A stretch of DNA of 59,889 nt. It comes from Xanthomonas hortorum pv. cynarae (lineage in GTDB: Bacteria; Pseudomonadota; Gammaproteobacteria; Xanthomonadales; Xanthomonadaceae). The position numbers were made by a program, and so were the translations under genes. The first letter of the stretch is position 1. Each line of letters begins with the position of its first letter. Where the stretch lies: contig NZ_MDFM01000008.1 of NCBI RefSeq assembly GCF_002939985.1, positions 1 through 59,889 of the forward strand. The letters are read 5' to 3'. Shown here piece after piece: positions 44,535 through 52,980 of this stretch. Under the pieces are notes generated by a model. The model ran no database searches. It was not told where the DNA came from and saw only the letters and a list, made by a program, of their open reading frames with translations.

Positions 44535-45368
44535 TCAGCCTTCCCCAACCGTCGCCCAATAACGCTCGCCGTCGCGCTGCACCCGCACCGGGCCGTCGAA
44601 CACCGCCGACAGGCTGGCGTCGGCGAGCAGCGCATCGCGCGTGCCATCGGCCACCACGCTGCCGGCGCGTAGCAGGATCACCCGCGCGATCTCCGGCACG
44701 ATTTCTTCGATGTGGTGGGTCACCAGCACTAGTGTGATGCCTTGCTGGGCGAGGTGACGCATGGTGTCGAGCAGGTGTTGCCGCGCGACCAGATCCAGAC
44801 CGGTGGACGGCTCGTCCAGCAGCAGCGCTTGCGGCCGGTTGACCAGCGCACGGGCGATCAGCACGCGGCGGGTTTCGCCGGCCGACAACTCGGCAAATTG
44901 CCGATCCAGCAGCGGCAGTGCGCGCGCCAATGCAAGCGCCTCACGTGCCCGCGCACGCATGTCGTCGCTGACGTCGCGATGCGGCGGCACCACGTAGCTG
45001 GCGAAGAAGCCGGACAGCACCGCGCTTTCCACATCCAGCCCCGGCATGTCGGCCAGGTTGACGCTCAGATCGCCGGTGACGATGCCCAGCTGCGAGCGCA
45101 AACGATCCACTTGCCAGCGCGTCTGGCCCAGCACTTTCATCGCCGGCTGGCCGTCGGCACGCACCAGCGGATACAGCTCGCGCGTGATCAGTTTGATGAA
45201 GGAGGATTTGCCGCAGCCATTGGGCCCCAAGATGGCGGTGTGCTGCCCGAGCGCGATGCGCAGGCTCAAGGCATGCAGCACGCGCACCTGCCCGCGCATC
45301 ACGCTGGCCTGGTCGAGTTCGATTAACGGGACGGCATGTTCAACGGCAGAATCGGCAGCAACAGTCAT
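44535..45368 (-). CDS. ABC transporter ATP-binding protein, 277 aa
   Basis: This is a single nucleotide-binding domain: Walker A GPNGCGKSS (48-56), Q-loop region near 93, signature LSAGETRR (160-167), Walker B LLLDEPSTG (181-189) and H-loop LVTHH. The LSAGE signature instead of LSGGQ and the spacing resemble the ModF/YbbA-like and uncharacterised iron/molybdenum-type ATPases. No permease or binding protein is adjacent on the same strand, so it is an orphan ATPase here. Its partner or substrate is unknown. Confidence 0.88.
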   Translation of the reverse strand: MTVAADSAVEHAVPLIELDQASVMRGQVRVLHALSLRIALGQHTAILGPNGCGKSSFIKLITRELYPLVRADGQPAMKVLGQTRWQVDRLRSQLGIVTGDLSVNLADMPGLDVESAVLSGFFASYVVPPHRDVSDDMRARAREALALARALPLLDRQFAELSAGETRRVLIARALVNRPQALLLDEPSTGLDLVARQHLLDTMRHLAQQGITLVLVTHHIEEIVPEIARVILLRAGSVVADGTRDALLADASLSAVFDGPVRVQRDGERYWATVGEG

Positions 45369-45519
45369 ACGGATGACATCAACCAGGTGAGGAAAGGAGA
45401 CGTGTGAACCGCTTTAGGAATGCAGGGCGCACCCTACGCATCCGAAGGGTGAAGTTTGCCGCCATCGCCCCCATCATGTCTGCATCGACCAAAGAGATGG
45501 CGCCGCTGTGGAACTGCCG

Positions 45520-46725
45520 ATGTTGTCCGATCCGATCATCGACTTCCTGACCTCCGGCGTGGCCGGGTTGGGCGTGTGGGGCATGCTGGCGGTGCTGCTG
45601 GTGTTCACCCAGCTCACCATCTTTGCGGTGACCTTGTACCTGCATCGCAGCCAGGCGCACCGGGGTGTGGATTTTCATCCGCTCGTTGCGCACGTCTTCC
45701 GTTTCTGGACCTGGCTGACCACCTCGATGATCACCCGTGAATGGGTGGCGATCCATCGCAAGCATCACGCCAAGGTGGAGACCGAAGAAGACCCGCACAG
45801 CCCGCAGACCAAGGGCATCCGCCAGGTGTTCTGGCGCGGCGTGGAGCTGTACCGCGAAGCGCGCGCGCAGCGTGCCGATATCGAGCAGTACGGCAAGGGC
45901 GCACCCACCGACTGGATCGAGCGTCACCTGTACACCCCGCATGCCAATGCCGGCCCGATCGCGTTGCTGGTCATCAACGCGGTGTTGTTCGGTCTGCCGG
46001 GCATTGCGTTGTGGGCGATCCAGATGGCGTGGATCCCGTTCTGGGCCGCCGGTGTGGTCAACGGCCTTGGCCATTGGTGGGGCTATCGCAATTTCGAATC
46101 CGCCGACACTTCCACCAACCTCACGCCGTGGGCGCTGTGGATCGGTGGCGAAGAACTGCACAACAATCATCATGCGTTCCCGAGCTCGGCGCGGTTTTCG
46201 ATGCGGCGCTGGGAGCTGGATATCGGCTGGGTCGCCATTCGCGGTTTGCAGGCCTTGGGCCTGGCCAAGGTGCTGCGCGTGGCGCCGTCGCTGGATATCC
46301 GCCCCAACATCGCCGTGCCCGATGCCGACACACTCAAGGCATTGCTGTCGCATCGCTTTCAGGCCAAGACCGACTACCATCGCAACGTGCTCAAGCCGGC
46401 ATTGCGCGAAGAAGCTGCCGCCACCGGCGCCAAGTTGCGGCAGTTGCTGCCGCGGCGCCTGCGCAAGGGCCTGGTCGACGACGGGCGCTGGCTCAAGCCC
46501 GAAGCGCGCGAACAGTTGCAGCGCTGGGTGGCCGAGCGCCCGCGCATGCGCACGCTGGTCGAGTACCGCGCGCGTTTGACCGCCGTGCTGGAAGCGCGCA
46601 GCCATGATGCATCCGAACGGCTCAAGCACTTGCAGCAGTGGTGTCATGAGGCCGAAGCCAGCGGCAATGCCGCCTTGCAGGCGTATGCGGCGCGGCTGAA
46701 GGGTTATGCGCTGAGTGGCTCTTAA
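45520..46725 (+). CDS. Membrane fatty-acid (acyl) desaturase with C-terminal extension
   Basis: The integral di-iron desaturase has all three histidine boxes: H42RSQAH47, H79RKHH83 and H214NNHH218 (numbered from the ATG at 45520). Hydrophobic spans lie at about 15-38, 55-72, 145-170 and 172-185. Such enzymes insert a delta-9-type double bond into acyl chains. The bacterial core ends near residue 260; here ~140 further charged, helical residues follow (ERLKHLQQWCHEAEAS among them). An in-frame GTG four codons upstream is an alternative start; neither site is strong. It is probably cotranscribed with the EF-hand gene 10 bases downstream. Confidence 0.88.
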   Translation: MLSDPIIDFLTSGVAGLGVWGMLAVLLVFTQLTIFAVTLYLHRSQAHRGVDFHPLVAHVFRFWTWLTTSMITREWVAIHRKHHAKVETEEDPHSPQTKGIRQVFWRGVELYREARAQRADIEQYGKGAPTDWIERHLYTPHANAGPIALLVINAVLFGLPGIALWAIQMAWIPFWAAGVVNGLGHWWGYRNFESADTSTNLTPWALWIGGEELHNNHHAFPSSARFSMRRWELDIGWVAIRGLQALGLAKVLRVAPSLDIRPNIAVPDADTLKALLSHRFQAKTDYHRNVLKPALREEAAATGAKLRQLLPRRLRKGLVDDGRWLKPEAREQLQRWVAERPRMRTLVEYRARLTAVLEARSHDASERLKHLQQWCHEAEASGNAALQAYAARLKGYALSGS

Positions 46726-46735
46726 GCGCGGTGGT

Positions 46736-47110
46736 ATGCGTGCTGATGCGCGCGCGCGTGGATCGCATGGTTCGATCGTGCGCAGCATGCTGATGGCGTG
46801 TGGTGTGTGCATTCCGGCGGTTGTGGCGCAGGCCCAGGTGCAGGACAGCCAGCAATATCTGCAGCGCATGGATACCGACGGCGACGGACGTGTCAGCCGT
46901 GACGAATATCTGGCCTGGATGAGCTACGCCTTCGATCAGCGCGACCTGGATCACGACGGCGTGCTGCAGGGCGATGAACTGCCGGGTCGTCGCGGCAAGC
47001 CGATCACCCGCGCGGCCCATCGCGCCACGCTGATCGAGCGCTTCGCGCGGCAGGATGCCAACGGCGATGGCTCTCTGAGCGCGCGCGATTTGCTGGCGCC
47101 GCCGCGGTGA
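46736..47110 (+). CDS. Secreted EF-hand calcium-binding protein, 124 aa
   Basis: After a basic lead and a hydrophobic export segment (residues 17-33, ending VAQAQ) come three EF-hand loops: DTDGDGRVSRDE (46-57), DLDHDGVLQGDE (70-81) and DANGDGSLSARD (107-118). The first two are canonical; the third has Asp instead of Glu at the last ligand position. The protein probably binds calcium in the periplasm; its partner is unknown. Several starts are possible; the ATG at 46736 was chosen over a GTG overlapping the desaturase gene. Confidence 0.82.
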   Translation: MRADARARGSHGSIVRSMLMACGVCIPAVVAQAQVQDSQQYLQRMDTDGDGRVSRDEYLAWMSYAFDQRDLDHDGVLQGDELPGRRGKPITRAAHRATLIERFARQDANGDGSLSARDLLAPPR

Positions 47111-47170
47111 TGTGCGCCGGCACGCTTGCCTTCGCGCTCGCCTGACGCCAGGCCCGGCAAGCTCGCGCAC

Positions 47171-47908
47171 ATGTTCACTCTCGACCAGGTCAGCCGCCGC
47201 TACGGCCAGGCCATTGCCCTCGATGCAGTCACGCTGACATTCGCCAGCGGGATCACCACCGCCTTGATCGGCCCCAGTGGCGCGGGCAAGTCCACCGTGC
47301 TGCGCATGCTGGTGGGGCTGGAATGGCCCGACAGCGGCATGGTGGCCTTCGACGGCACGCCGCTGCAACGCGCCAGCCTGCAGGCGCAGCGGCAACGCAT
47401 CGGTTATGTGATCCAGGAAGGCGGGTTGTTTCCGCATCTGGATGCGCGCAGCAATGTGGTGTTGCTGGCGCAGACGCTGGGCTGGACGCGGCAACGCATC
47501 GATGAGCGCCTGGAGATCTTGTGCGCGCTGTGCCAGTTGCCGCCTGAATTATTGAAGCGCTACCCGGCCGAGCTGTCCGGCGGACAGCGCCAGCGCGTGG
47601 GCTTGATCCGCGCCTTGATGCTGGATCCACCTGCCTTGCTGCTGGACGAACCGCTCGGCGCACTCGACCCCATCGTGCGCTACGACCTGCAAGCGCAGAT
47701 GCGTGAACTGTTCGCCCAGCTCGGCAAGACCGTGGTGCTGGTGACGCATGACGTGGCCGAAGCGGCGTATCTGGCCGACACCCTGGTGCTGATGCGCGCC
47801 GGCCGCGTGGTGCAGCAGGGCAGTGCACGCAGCTTGCTCGAACATCCGGCCGATCCGTTCGTGCAACGCTTTCTCACTGCGCAACGCAGCATCGGCGAGG
47901 CCGCATGA
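47171..47908 (+). CDS. Osmoprotectant-type ABC importer ATPase (OpuCA/YehX family), 245 aa
   Basis: The nucleotide-binding domain has Walker A GPSGAGKST (34-42), a Q-loop in VIQEGGLFPHL that is typical of glycine-betaine/choline/carnitine importers, signature LSGGQRQRV, and Walker B LLLDEPLGALD. It lacks the CBS tail of OpuCA proper, as in the YehX/OsmV short forms. The stop overlaps the start of the fused binding-protein/permease gene (ATGA), so both halves of the transporter are translated together. Uptake of a quaternary-amine osmoprotectant is predicted. Confidence 0.9.
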   Translation: MFTLDQVSRRYGQAIALDAVTLTFASGITTALIGPSGAGKSTVLRMLVGLEWPDSGMVAFDGTPLQRASLQAQRQRIGYVIQEGGLFPHLDARSNVVLLAQTLGWTRQRIDERLEILCALCQLPPELLKRYPAELSGGQRQRVGLIRALMLDPPALLLDEPLGALDPIVRYDLQAQMRELFAQLGKTVVLVTHDVAEAAYLADTLVLMRAGRVVQQGSARSLLEHPADPFVQRFLTAQRSIGEAA

Positions 47909-49377
47909 TTGCGCGCGTGTTACTCGCACTGTGTCTGCTGGTCTGCAGTGCCGGCGCGCAGGCCGCGCAGGTGACGATCGGCTCGAAGAACTTCACCGAG
48001 GCAGTGATCCTGGGCGAGATTGCCACTGCGGCCGGCCAGCGCGATGGTGTGGACGTGCAGCACCGCGCGCAGCTCGGTGGCACGCGCATCCTGTGGCGCG
48101 CGCTGGAGACCGGGCAGATCGATGCCTATGCCGAATACACCGGCACGTTGGCGCAGGAGCTGCTGCAGTTGCCCAAGGCCAGCCAGGCCGAACTGCGCGC
48201 CGCACTGGACGCACGCGGACTGGCGATGACCGACTCGCTCGGCTTCCAGAACACCTATGCCTTCGGCATGCGTGCCGAACGCGCGCAGGCGCTCGGTATC
48301 GCGACGATGTCGGATCTGGCCCGGCATCCTTCGCTCACCATCGGTCTGAGCAACGAATTCATGCAACGCGCCGATGGCTGGCCTGGCATACGCGCCGCGT
48401 ATGCATTGCCGCAGACCGCGACCGGGCTGGATCACGATCTGGCCTATCGCGCGCTGCAGAGCGGGGCGATCGAAGTCACCGATCTGTACAGCACCGATGC
48501 GGAAATTCCGTATTACCAGTTGCAGGTGCTGCGCGACGACCGCCGGTATTTCCCCGAGTACCAGGCCGTGTTTCTGTATCGCAAGGACCTGGCGCAACGC
48601 GCACCGGCGATGCTGAAGACATTGCAGGGGCTGCAAGGCCGCATCGACGAGGCGACCATGCAGCGGCTCAACGCGCAGGTGAAGCTGGAGCGTCAGTCCG
48701 AGGCGGCGGTGGCCGCGCAATGGCTGGGTGTCACGCCTGCATCCGAAGCCGATTCGCTTATTAAGCGCCTGCTGCGGCACACGCGCGAACATCTGGCCCT
48801 GGTCGGCATCTCGTTGGGCTTTGCGTTGGTGATTGCGTTGCCGCTGGGTGTGCTGGCGGCGCGGCGGCCACGGCTCGGTCAGGTGGTGCTGTCGTTGACC
48901 GGCGTGTTGCAGACGCTGCCATCGCTGGCGGTGTTCGTCTTCATGATTCCGCTGTTCGGCATCGGCGCCAAACCGGCGATTGCCGCGTTGTTTCTCTACA
49001 GCCTGCTGCCGATCGTGCGCAACACCCACGCCGGGCTGACCTCGATCCCGCGCGAGCTGCGCCAGACCGCTCAGGCGATCGGGTTGCCGGCGTGGACGCG
49101 CTTATGGCGCGTGGAGTTGCCGTTGGCGCGTCGCACGATCGTGGCCGGCATCCAGACCGCAGCGGTGATCAATGTCGGCACCGCCACGCTGGGCGCATTG
49201 ATCGGTGCTGGCGGTTACGGCCAGCCGATCCTCACCGGTATTCGCCTGGACGACATCGGCTTGATTCTGGAAGGCGCGATTCCCGCGGCGGTGCTTGCAC
49301 TGCTGGTGCAGGCGGCGTTCGAAGGCCTGGAGCGCTGGGTCACGCCGCGTGGGTTGCGGCTCAGCCAGCGCGGTTGA
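47905..49377 (+). CDS. Fused substrate-binding protein and permease of the osmoprotectant ABC importer, 490 aa
   Basis: Residues 1-20 are a signal/anchor. Residues 22-275 are an OpuAC/OsmX-type binding domain (VTIGSKNFTEAVILGEIA, TGQIDAYAEYTGTLAQELL, VTDLYSTDAEIPYYQL). From about 285 an MetI-like permease domain follows, with five to six membrane spans and the coupling-loop motif ELRQTAQAIGLPAWTRLWRVELPLA. Such a fusion, with receptor tethered to its channel, is known for some betaine importers. One fused chain plus the ATPase can make the whole transporter as a homodimer. Confidence 0.9.
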   Translation: MIARVLLALCLLVCSAGAQAAQVTIGSKNFTEAVILGEIATAAGQRDGVDVQHRAQLGGTRILWRALETGQIDAYAEYTGTLAQELLQLPKASQAELRAALDARGLAMTDSLGFQNTYAFGMRAERAQALGIATMSDLARHPSLTIGLSNEFMQRADGWPGIRAAYALPQTATGLDHDLAYRALQSGAIEVTDLYSTDAEIPYYQLQVLRDDRRYFPEYQAVFLYRKDLAQRAPAMLKTLQGLQGRIDEATMQRLNAQVKLERQSEAAVAAQWLGVTPASEADSLIKRLLRHTREHLALVGISLGFALVIALPLGVLAARRPRLGQVVLSLTGVLQTLPSLAVFVFMIPLFGIGAKPAIAALFLYSLLPIVRNTHAGLTSIPRELRQTAQAIGLPAWTRLWRVELPLARRTIVAGIQTAAVINVGTATLGALIGAGGYGQPILTGIRLDDIGLILEGAIPAAVLALLVQAAFEGLERWVTPRGLRLSQRG

Positions 49378-49403
49378 GCGCGTAGGAGCGCTGGCGTACC
49401 GCC

Positions 49404-50585
49404 TCATCCATCTGGCAGCGCTGCAATCAAGCGTGAAAGCGCATCCTCGGTGACGCTCATGTGCGGTGCGATACGCAAACGCCCGTGCCGCCGGGTGCAG
49501 ATCGCCCCAAATTTGCTGAACGTTGCCGCCACTGCATCCAGCTGATCTGCTGGCGGCTGCAAGGCCGTGAGATGCGGTGCATGCCCAGGCGTGGACCAGC
49601 CGCCCAGACCACGTGCGTGCAAGGCCGCATCCCACTGCGCAGTGAGCGCATCAAGCGCCTGCCCAATGCGTGCCGGTTGCCATGCGGTGACTTGCTGCAC
49701 TGCCACCGTCGCCATCGCGATCCGCAAGGGATCGGCAACGCCGCCGGCATCGAACCGTCGTGCACCGCTGCGATAGTCCGGCGCCTCTGCAACCGGAAAT
49801 TCCCAACTACTGCCGGCATCGCGGCCGATCCAGTGTTCTTCGATCGGCACGCCGTGCGCACGCCAATGCGGTGCCACCCACAGCCAAGCCAGTCCCATCG
49901 GCCCGAGCAGCCATTTGTGGCCGACGCTGACCACAAAATCCGGTTGCCAGCGCGGCAGATCGGTCGGCAGCACGCCCAGGCTCTGGCTCAGATCCAGCAC
50001 CAGCGCCGCCCCGCGTGCATGCACCGCTGCGCTGATCCGGTCCAGGTCCAGTTGCCGACCATCCAGCCAGTACGCATGCGGCAGCGTCACGATGCGTAAC
50101 GCAGGGGTGTCGGCAATCGCCTGCAATACCGCATCGGTGAGTGCGTCGCCGCTGGTCGTCGGCACCGCCACGATATGCGCACCGACTTCCACACAGCGCC
50201 GTTGCCAGATCAGCAAGTTGGACGGGAATTGTCCCTCCAGCAGCAACACCGCTTCGCCGCGTTGCAGCGGCAGGTTGCGTGCGGCAGTGGCCAGCCCATG
50301 CGCGGCCGAGGGCAGCATCGCCACGCCATCGGTGTCGTGGTCGAACAAGCCAGCGGCAAGCGCGCGCAAACATTCGATGTCGTGCAGCCACGCATCGAAC
50401 GGCAGCTGCCAGGGTGTGGCCATCGCGTCGAGGGCCTGATGTGCCACCGTTTGCACGGCGCGCAACAGCGGTCCGCGCGAGGCGGCATCCAGATACGTGA
50501 TGTCGATAGGTAACGCGAATGCCTGCTGCCGATGTGCCCAGTCGATGGGGGCGGGGAGCAGGCTGGACAGGGAAGACGTGGACAT
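49404..50585 (-). CDS. PLP-dependent aminotransferase class V, EgtE-like, 393 aa
   Basis: The fold-type I enzyme has its PLP lysine at Lys224 in VSVGHKWLLGPMG, the PLP-phosphate/ring region near LPSAAHGLATAA, and Asp198 in LVLDLSQSLG for the pyridine nitrogen. Class V members include cysteine desulfurases and C-S lyases. It is divergent from egtB by only 65 bases, and EgtE, a PLP C-S lyase, cleaves the egtB-derived sulfoxide in the last ergothioneine step. The assignment as EgtE rests on this context. The start is the ATG at 50585; an in-frame GTG two codons earlier is possible. Confidence 0.8.
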   Translation of the reverse strand: MSTSSLSSLLPAPIDWAHRQQAFALPIDITYLDAASRGPLLRAVQTVAHQALDAMATPWQLPFDAWLHDIECLRALAAGLFDHDTDGVAMLPSAAHGLATAARNLPLQRGEAVLLLEGQFPSNLLIWQRRCVEVGAHIVAVPTTSGDALTDAVLQAIADTPALRIVTLPHAYWLDGRQLDLDRISAAVHARGAALVLDLSQSLGVLPTDLPRWQPDFVVSVGHKWLLGPMGLAWLWVAPHWRAHGVPIEEHWIGRDAGSSWEFPVAEAPDYRSGARRFDAGGVADPLRIAMATVAVQQVTAWQPARIGQALDALTAQWDAALHARGLGGWSTPGHAPHLTALQPPADQLDAVAATFSKFGAICTRRHGRLRIAPHMSVTEDALSRLIAALPDG

Positions 50586-50650
50586 GATCACAGCTTACCG
50601 CTGGCTGCCACGCTGCCGACACGGCGCGTTCACGGCCGCTCCTCAAGCAT

Positions 50651-51940
50651 ATGCCCATGTCTGCACTCTCCCCCGTGCTGGTCGACCACCAGCAACAGCA
50701 GCTGACCCTGCTGGAACGCTTCGCGCAGACCCGCGCGTTGAGCGATCGCCTCGCCGCACCGCTGAGCGCCGAAGACGCGATGGTGCAGAGCATGCCCGAC
50801 GCCAGCCCCAGCAAATGGCATCTGGCGCATACCACCTGGTTCTTCGAACGCTTCGTGTTGCAGACAGATCCTGCGTATCGCGTGTTCGATCCGGCCTGGG
50901 ATTTCTTGTTCAACAGCTACTACCAAAGCGTCGGCCCGATGCATGCGCGCGCGCGTCGCGGTGTGTTGTCGCGGCCCTCGTTGCAACAGGTGCGCGACTA
51001 CCGCGCTGCGGTCGATGCACAGATGCAGCAGCGCTTGCGCGACGGGCAATTAGACGCCCAGGCCTGCACCATCGTGCAACTCGGGATCCAGCATGAGCAG
51101 CAGCATCAGGAGTTGCTGCTCACCGACATCAAGCATGCGCTGTGGAGCAATCCGTTGCAGCCGGCCTATCGCGATGCGCCCACACCGCCCGCCGCCATTG
51201 CCAGCACGCTGCGCTGGCATGCGCGCGACGAGCAGATCGTGGAGATCGGTGCAGCCGCGTGGCCGCAATCCGAAGCGTTTGCCTACGACAACGAATCGCC
51301 GCGTCACCGTGTTCTGGTCGGCGCGCATGCGCTGGCGCATCGCGTGGTCAGCAATGCCGAATTTCAGGAATTCATCGACGCCGGTGGTTACCGCAGCGTC
51401 GGCGCCTGGCTCAGCGATGGCTGGGCGATGGTGCAGGCGCAGGGCTGGCAGCGTCCGTTGTACTGGGATGCAGATGGACGCGAGTTCACGCTTGATGGCT
51501 GGCGTGTGCGCGATGCGCATGCACCGGTGTGTCATCTGAGTCTCTTCGAAGCCGATGCCTTCGCACGTTGGGCCGGCGCGCGTCTGCCCACCGAAACCGA
51601 GTGGGAGCAAGCCGCGACCGGTGTGCCGGTGCAAGGCAACTTTGTCGATACCGACGCGCTGCATCCACGCGGCGCCGAAGCGGTGGATACCGGCCTGCAG
51701 CAGTTGTTCGGCGATGTCTGGGAATGGACCGGCAGCGCGTATTTGCCGTATCCAGGCTTTACGCCGTGGCCCGGATCGCTGGGCGAATACAACGGCAAAT
51801 TCATGAATGCGCAATGGGTGCTGCGCGGTGGCAGTTGTGCCACACCTGCCAGCCATATCCGCGCCAGTTACCGCAACTTTTTCCCATCCGATGCGCGTTG
51901 GCAGTTTGCCGGCGTGCGCCTTGCCAAGGATCTGCCTTGA
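50651..51940 (+). CDS. egtB: EgtB: ergothioneine biosynthesis iron sulfoxide synthase, 429 aa
   Basis: EgtB couples hercynine with a thiol (gamma-glutamylcysteine or cysteine) using oxygen and non-haem iron. The N-terminal DinB-like domain carries the iron site: His60 in KWHLAHTTWFFE and His148 and His152 in GIQHEQQHQELLLTD. The C-terminal FGE-sulfatase fold (about 195-425) has FGDVWEWTGSAYLPYPGF and VLRGGSCATPASHIRASYRNFF. The length is normal. The stop overlaps the TTG start of egtD. Substrate subtype was not determined from sequence. Confidence 0.95.
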   Translation: MPMSALSPVLVDHQQQQLTLLERFAQTRALSDRLAAPLSAEDAMVQSMPDASPSKWHLAHTTWFFERFVLQTDPAYRVFDPAWDFLFNSYYQSVGPMHARARRGVLSRPSLQQVRDYRAAVDAQMQQRLRDGQLDAQACTIVQLGIQHEQQHQELLLTDIKHALWSNPLQPAYRDAPTPPAAIASTLRWHARDEQIVEIGAAAWPQSEAFAYDNESPRHRVLVGAHALAHRVVSNAEFQEFIDAGGYRSVGAWLSDGWAMVQAQGWQRPLYWDADGREFTLDGWRVRDAHAPVCHLSLFEADAFARWAGARLPTETEWEQAATGVPVQGNFVDTDALHPRGAEAVDTGLQQLFGDVWEWTGSAYLPYPGFTPWPGSLGEYNGKFMNAQWVLRGGSCATPASHIRASYRNFFPSDARWQFAGVRLAKDLP

Positions 51941-52923
51941 ACGCCGCCGCTCACGCCACCCAACGCGCCCACGCCGCGCTGACCGATCTGCAACCGCAAC
52001 CGGACGACATCACCGCCGATGCGCTGGCGGGTCTGGCCCAGACGCCCAAGACGCTGCCGTCCAAGTACTTTTACGACGCGCGCGGTTCGCAGTTGTTCGA
52101 AGCCATCACCCAGCAGCCGGAGTACTACCTCACCGGCACCGAATTGCGTCTGCTGGAAGCCAGCATGCCGGCGATCGCGCAGGCGATCGGCCCGGAGGTG
52201 CATGTGGTCGAATACGGCAGCGGCAGTGGCCGCAAGACCGAGTTGCTGCTGCAGGGCCTGCGCGATGTGGTGGCCTATACCCCGCTGGAAATCTCGCGCA
52301 GCGCCTTGCTCGACAGCACCGCGCGGCTGGCCCAGCAATTTCCGCAGATCCAGATGCTGCCGGTGTGCACCGACTTCACCAAACCGCTGCGGTTGCCCGA
52401 TGCGCAGCGTCCGGCGCGTCGGCATCTGGTGTTCTTCCCCGGTTCCACGCTGGGCAATTTCACCGACGCCGCCGCCATCGAGTTGATGGATGCGATGCGC
52501 CAGACCATGGGCAGCGATGGTTGCGCATTGATCGGGATCGATCTCGACAAGGATGCCGGGCTGATCGAGGCTGCCTATAACGATGCCGCTGGCGTCACTG
52601 CCGAATTCACCTTGAATCTGCTGGCGCGGCTCAACCGCGAGATTGGCAGCGATTTCGATCTGGAGGGCTTCCGTCACCATGCGGTGTATGCACGCGAACG
52701 CGGTCGCATCGAGACGTTTCTGATCAGTCAACGCGCCCAGCAGGTGCACGTGGGCGGCAAGGACTTCAACTTTGCCGAAGGCGAGGCGATGCAGGTCGAA
52801 TACAGCTATAAATACACCGACGCCCGTTTCGCCGAGCTTGCCGCCGCCGCCGGGTTAAAAGTCACGCACGGCTGGAACGATGCGAAGGACTGGTTTGGGC
52901 TGCGCTTGTTGCGTCCGTTGTAA
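51937..52923 (+). CDS. egtD: EgtD: L-histidine N-alpha-methyltransferase, 328 aa, TTG start
   Basis: EgtD trimethylates histidine to hercynine with SAM, the first step of ergothioneine synthesis. The TTG overlaps the egtB stop (TTGA) and has AAGGA six bases upstream. Family motifs are PKTLPSKYFYDARGSQLFE, EYYLTGTELRLLE, the SAM loop VEYGSGSGRKTELLL, and FFPGSTLGNF. The C-terminal part with FNFAEGEAMQVEYSYKY binds the histidine. Translational coupling with egtB and the divergent aminotransferase makes an ergothioneine cluster; no separate egtA or egtC was seen in the window. Confidence 0.95.
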   Translation: MNAAAHATQRAHAALTDLQPQPDDITADALAGLAQTPKTLPSKYFYDARGSQLFEAITQQPEYYLTGTELRLLEASMPAIAQAIGPEVHVVEYGSGSGRKTELLLQGLRDVVAYTPLEISRSALLDSTARLAQQFPQIQMLPVCTDFTKPLRLPDAQRPARRHLVFFPGSTLGNFTDAAAIELMDAMRQTMGSDGCALIGIDLDKDAGLIEAAYNDAAGVTAEFTLNLLARLNREIGSDFDLEGFRHHAVYARERGRIETFLISQRAQQVHVGGKDFNFAEGEAMQVEYSYKYTDARFAELAAAAGLKVTHGWNDAKDWFGLRLLRPL

Positions 52924-52980
52924 CCGGCTGCTTTCTCGAATGTTATCGGTGCTTGGCGACGTGGTGGCCGTGTCGGTGCC

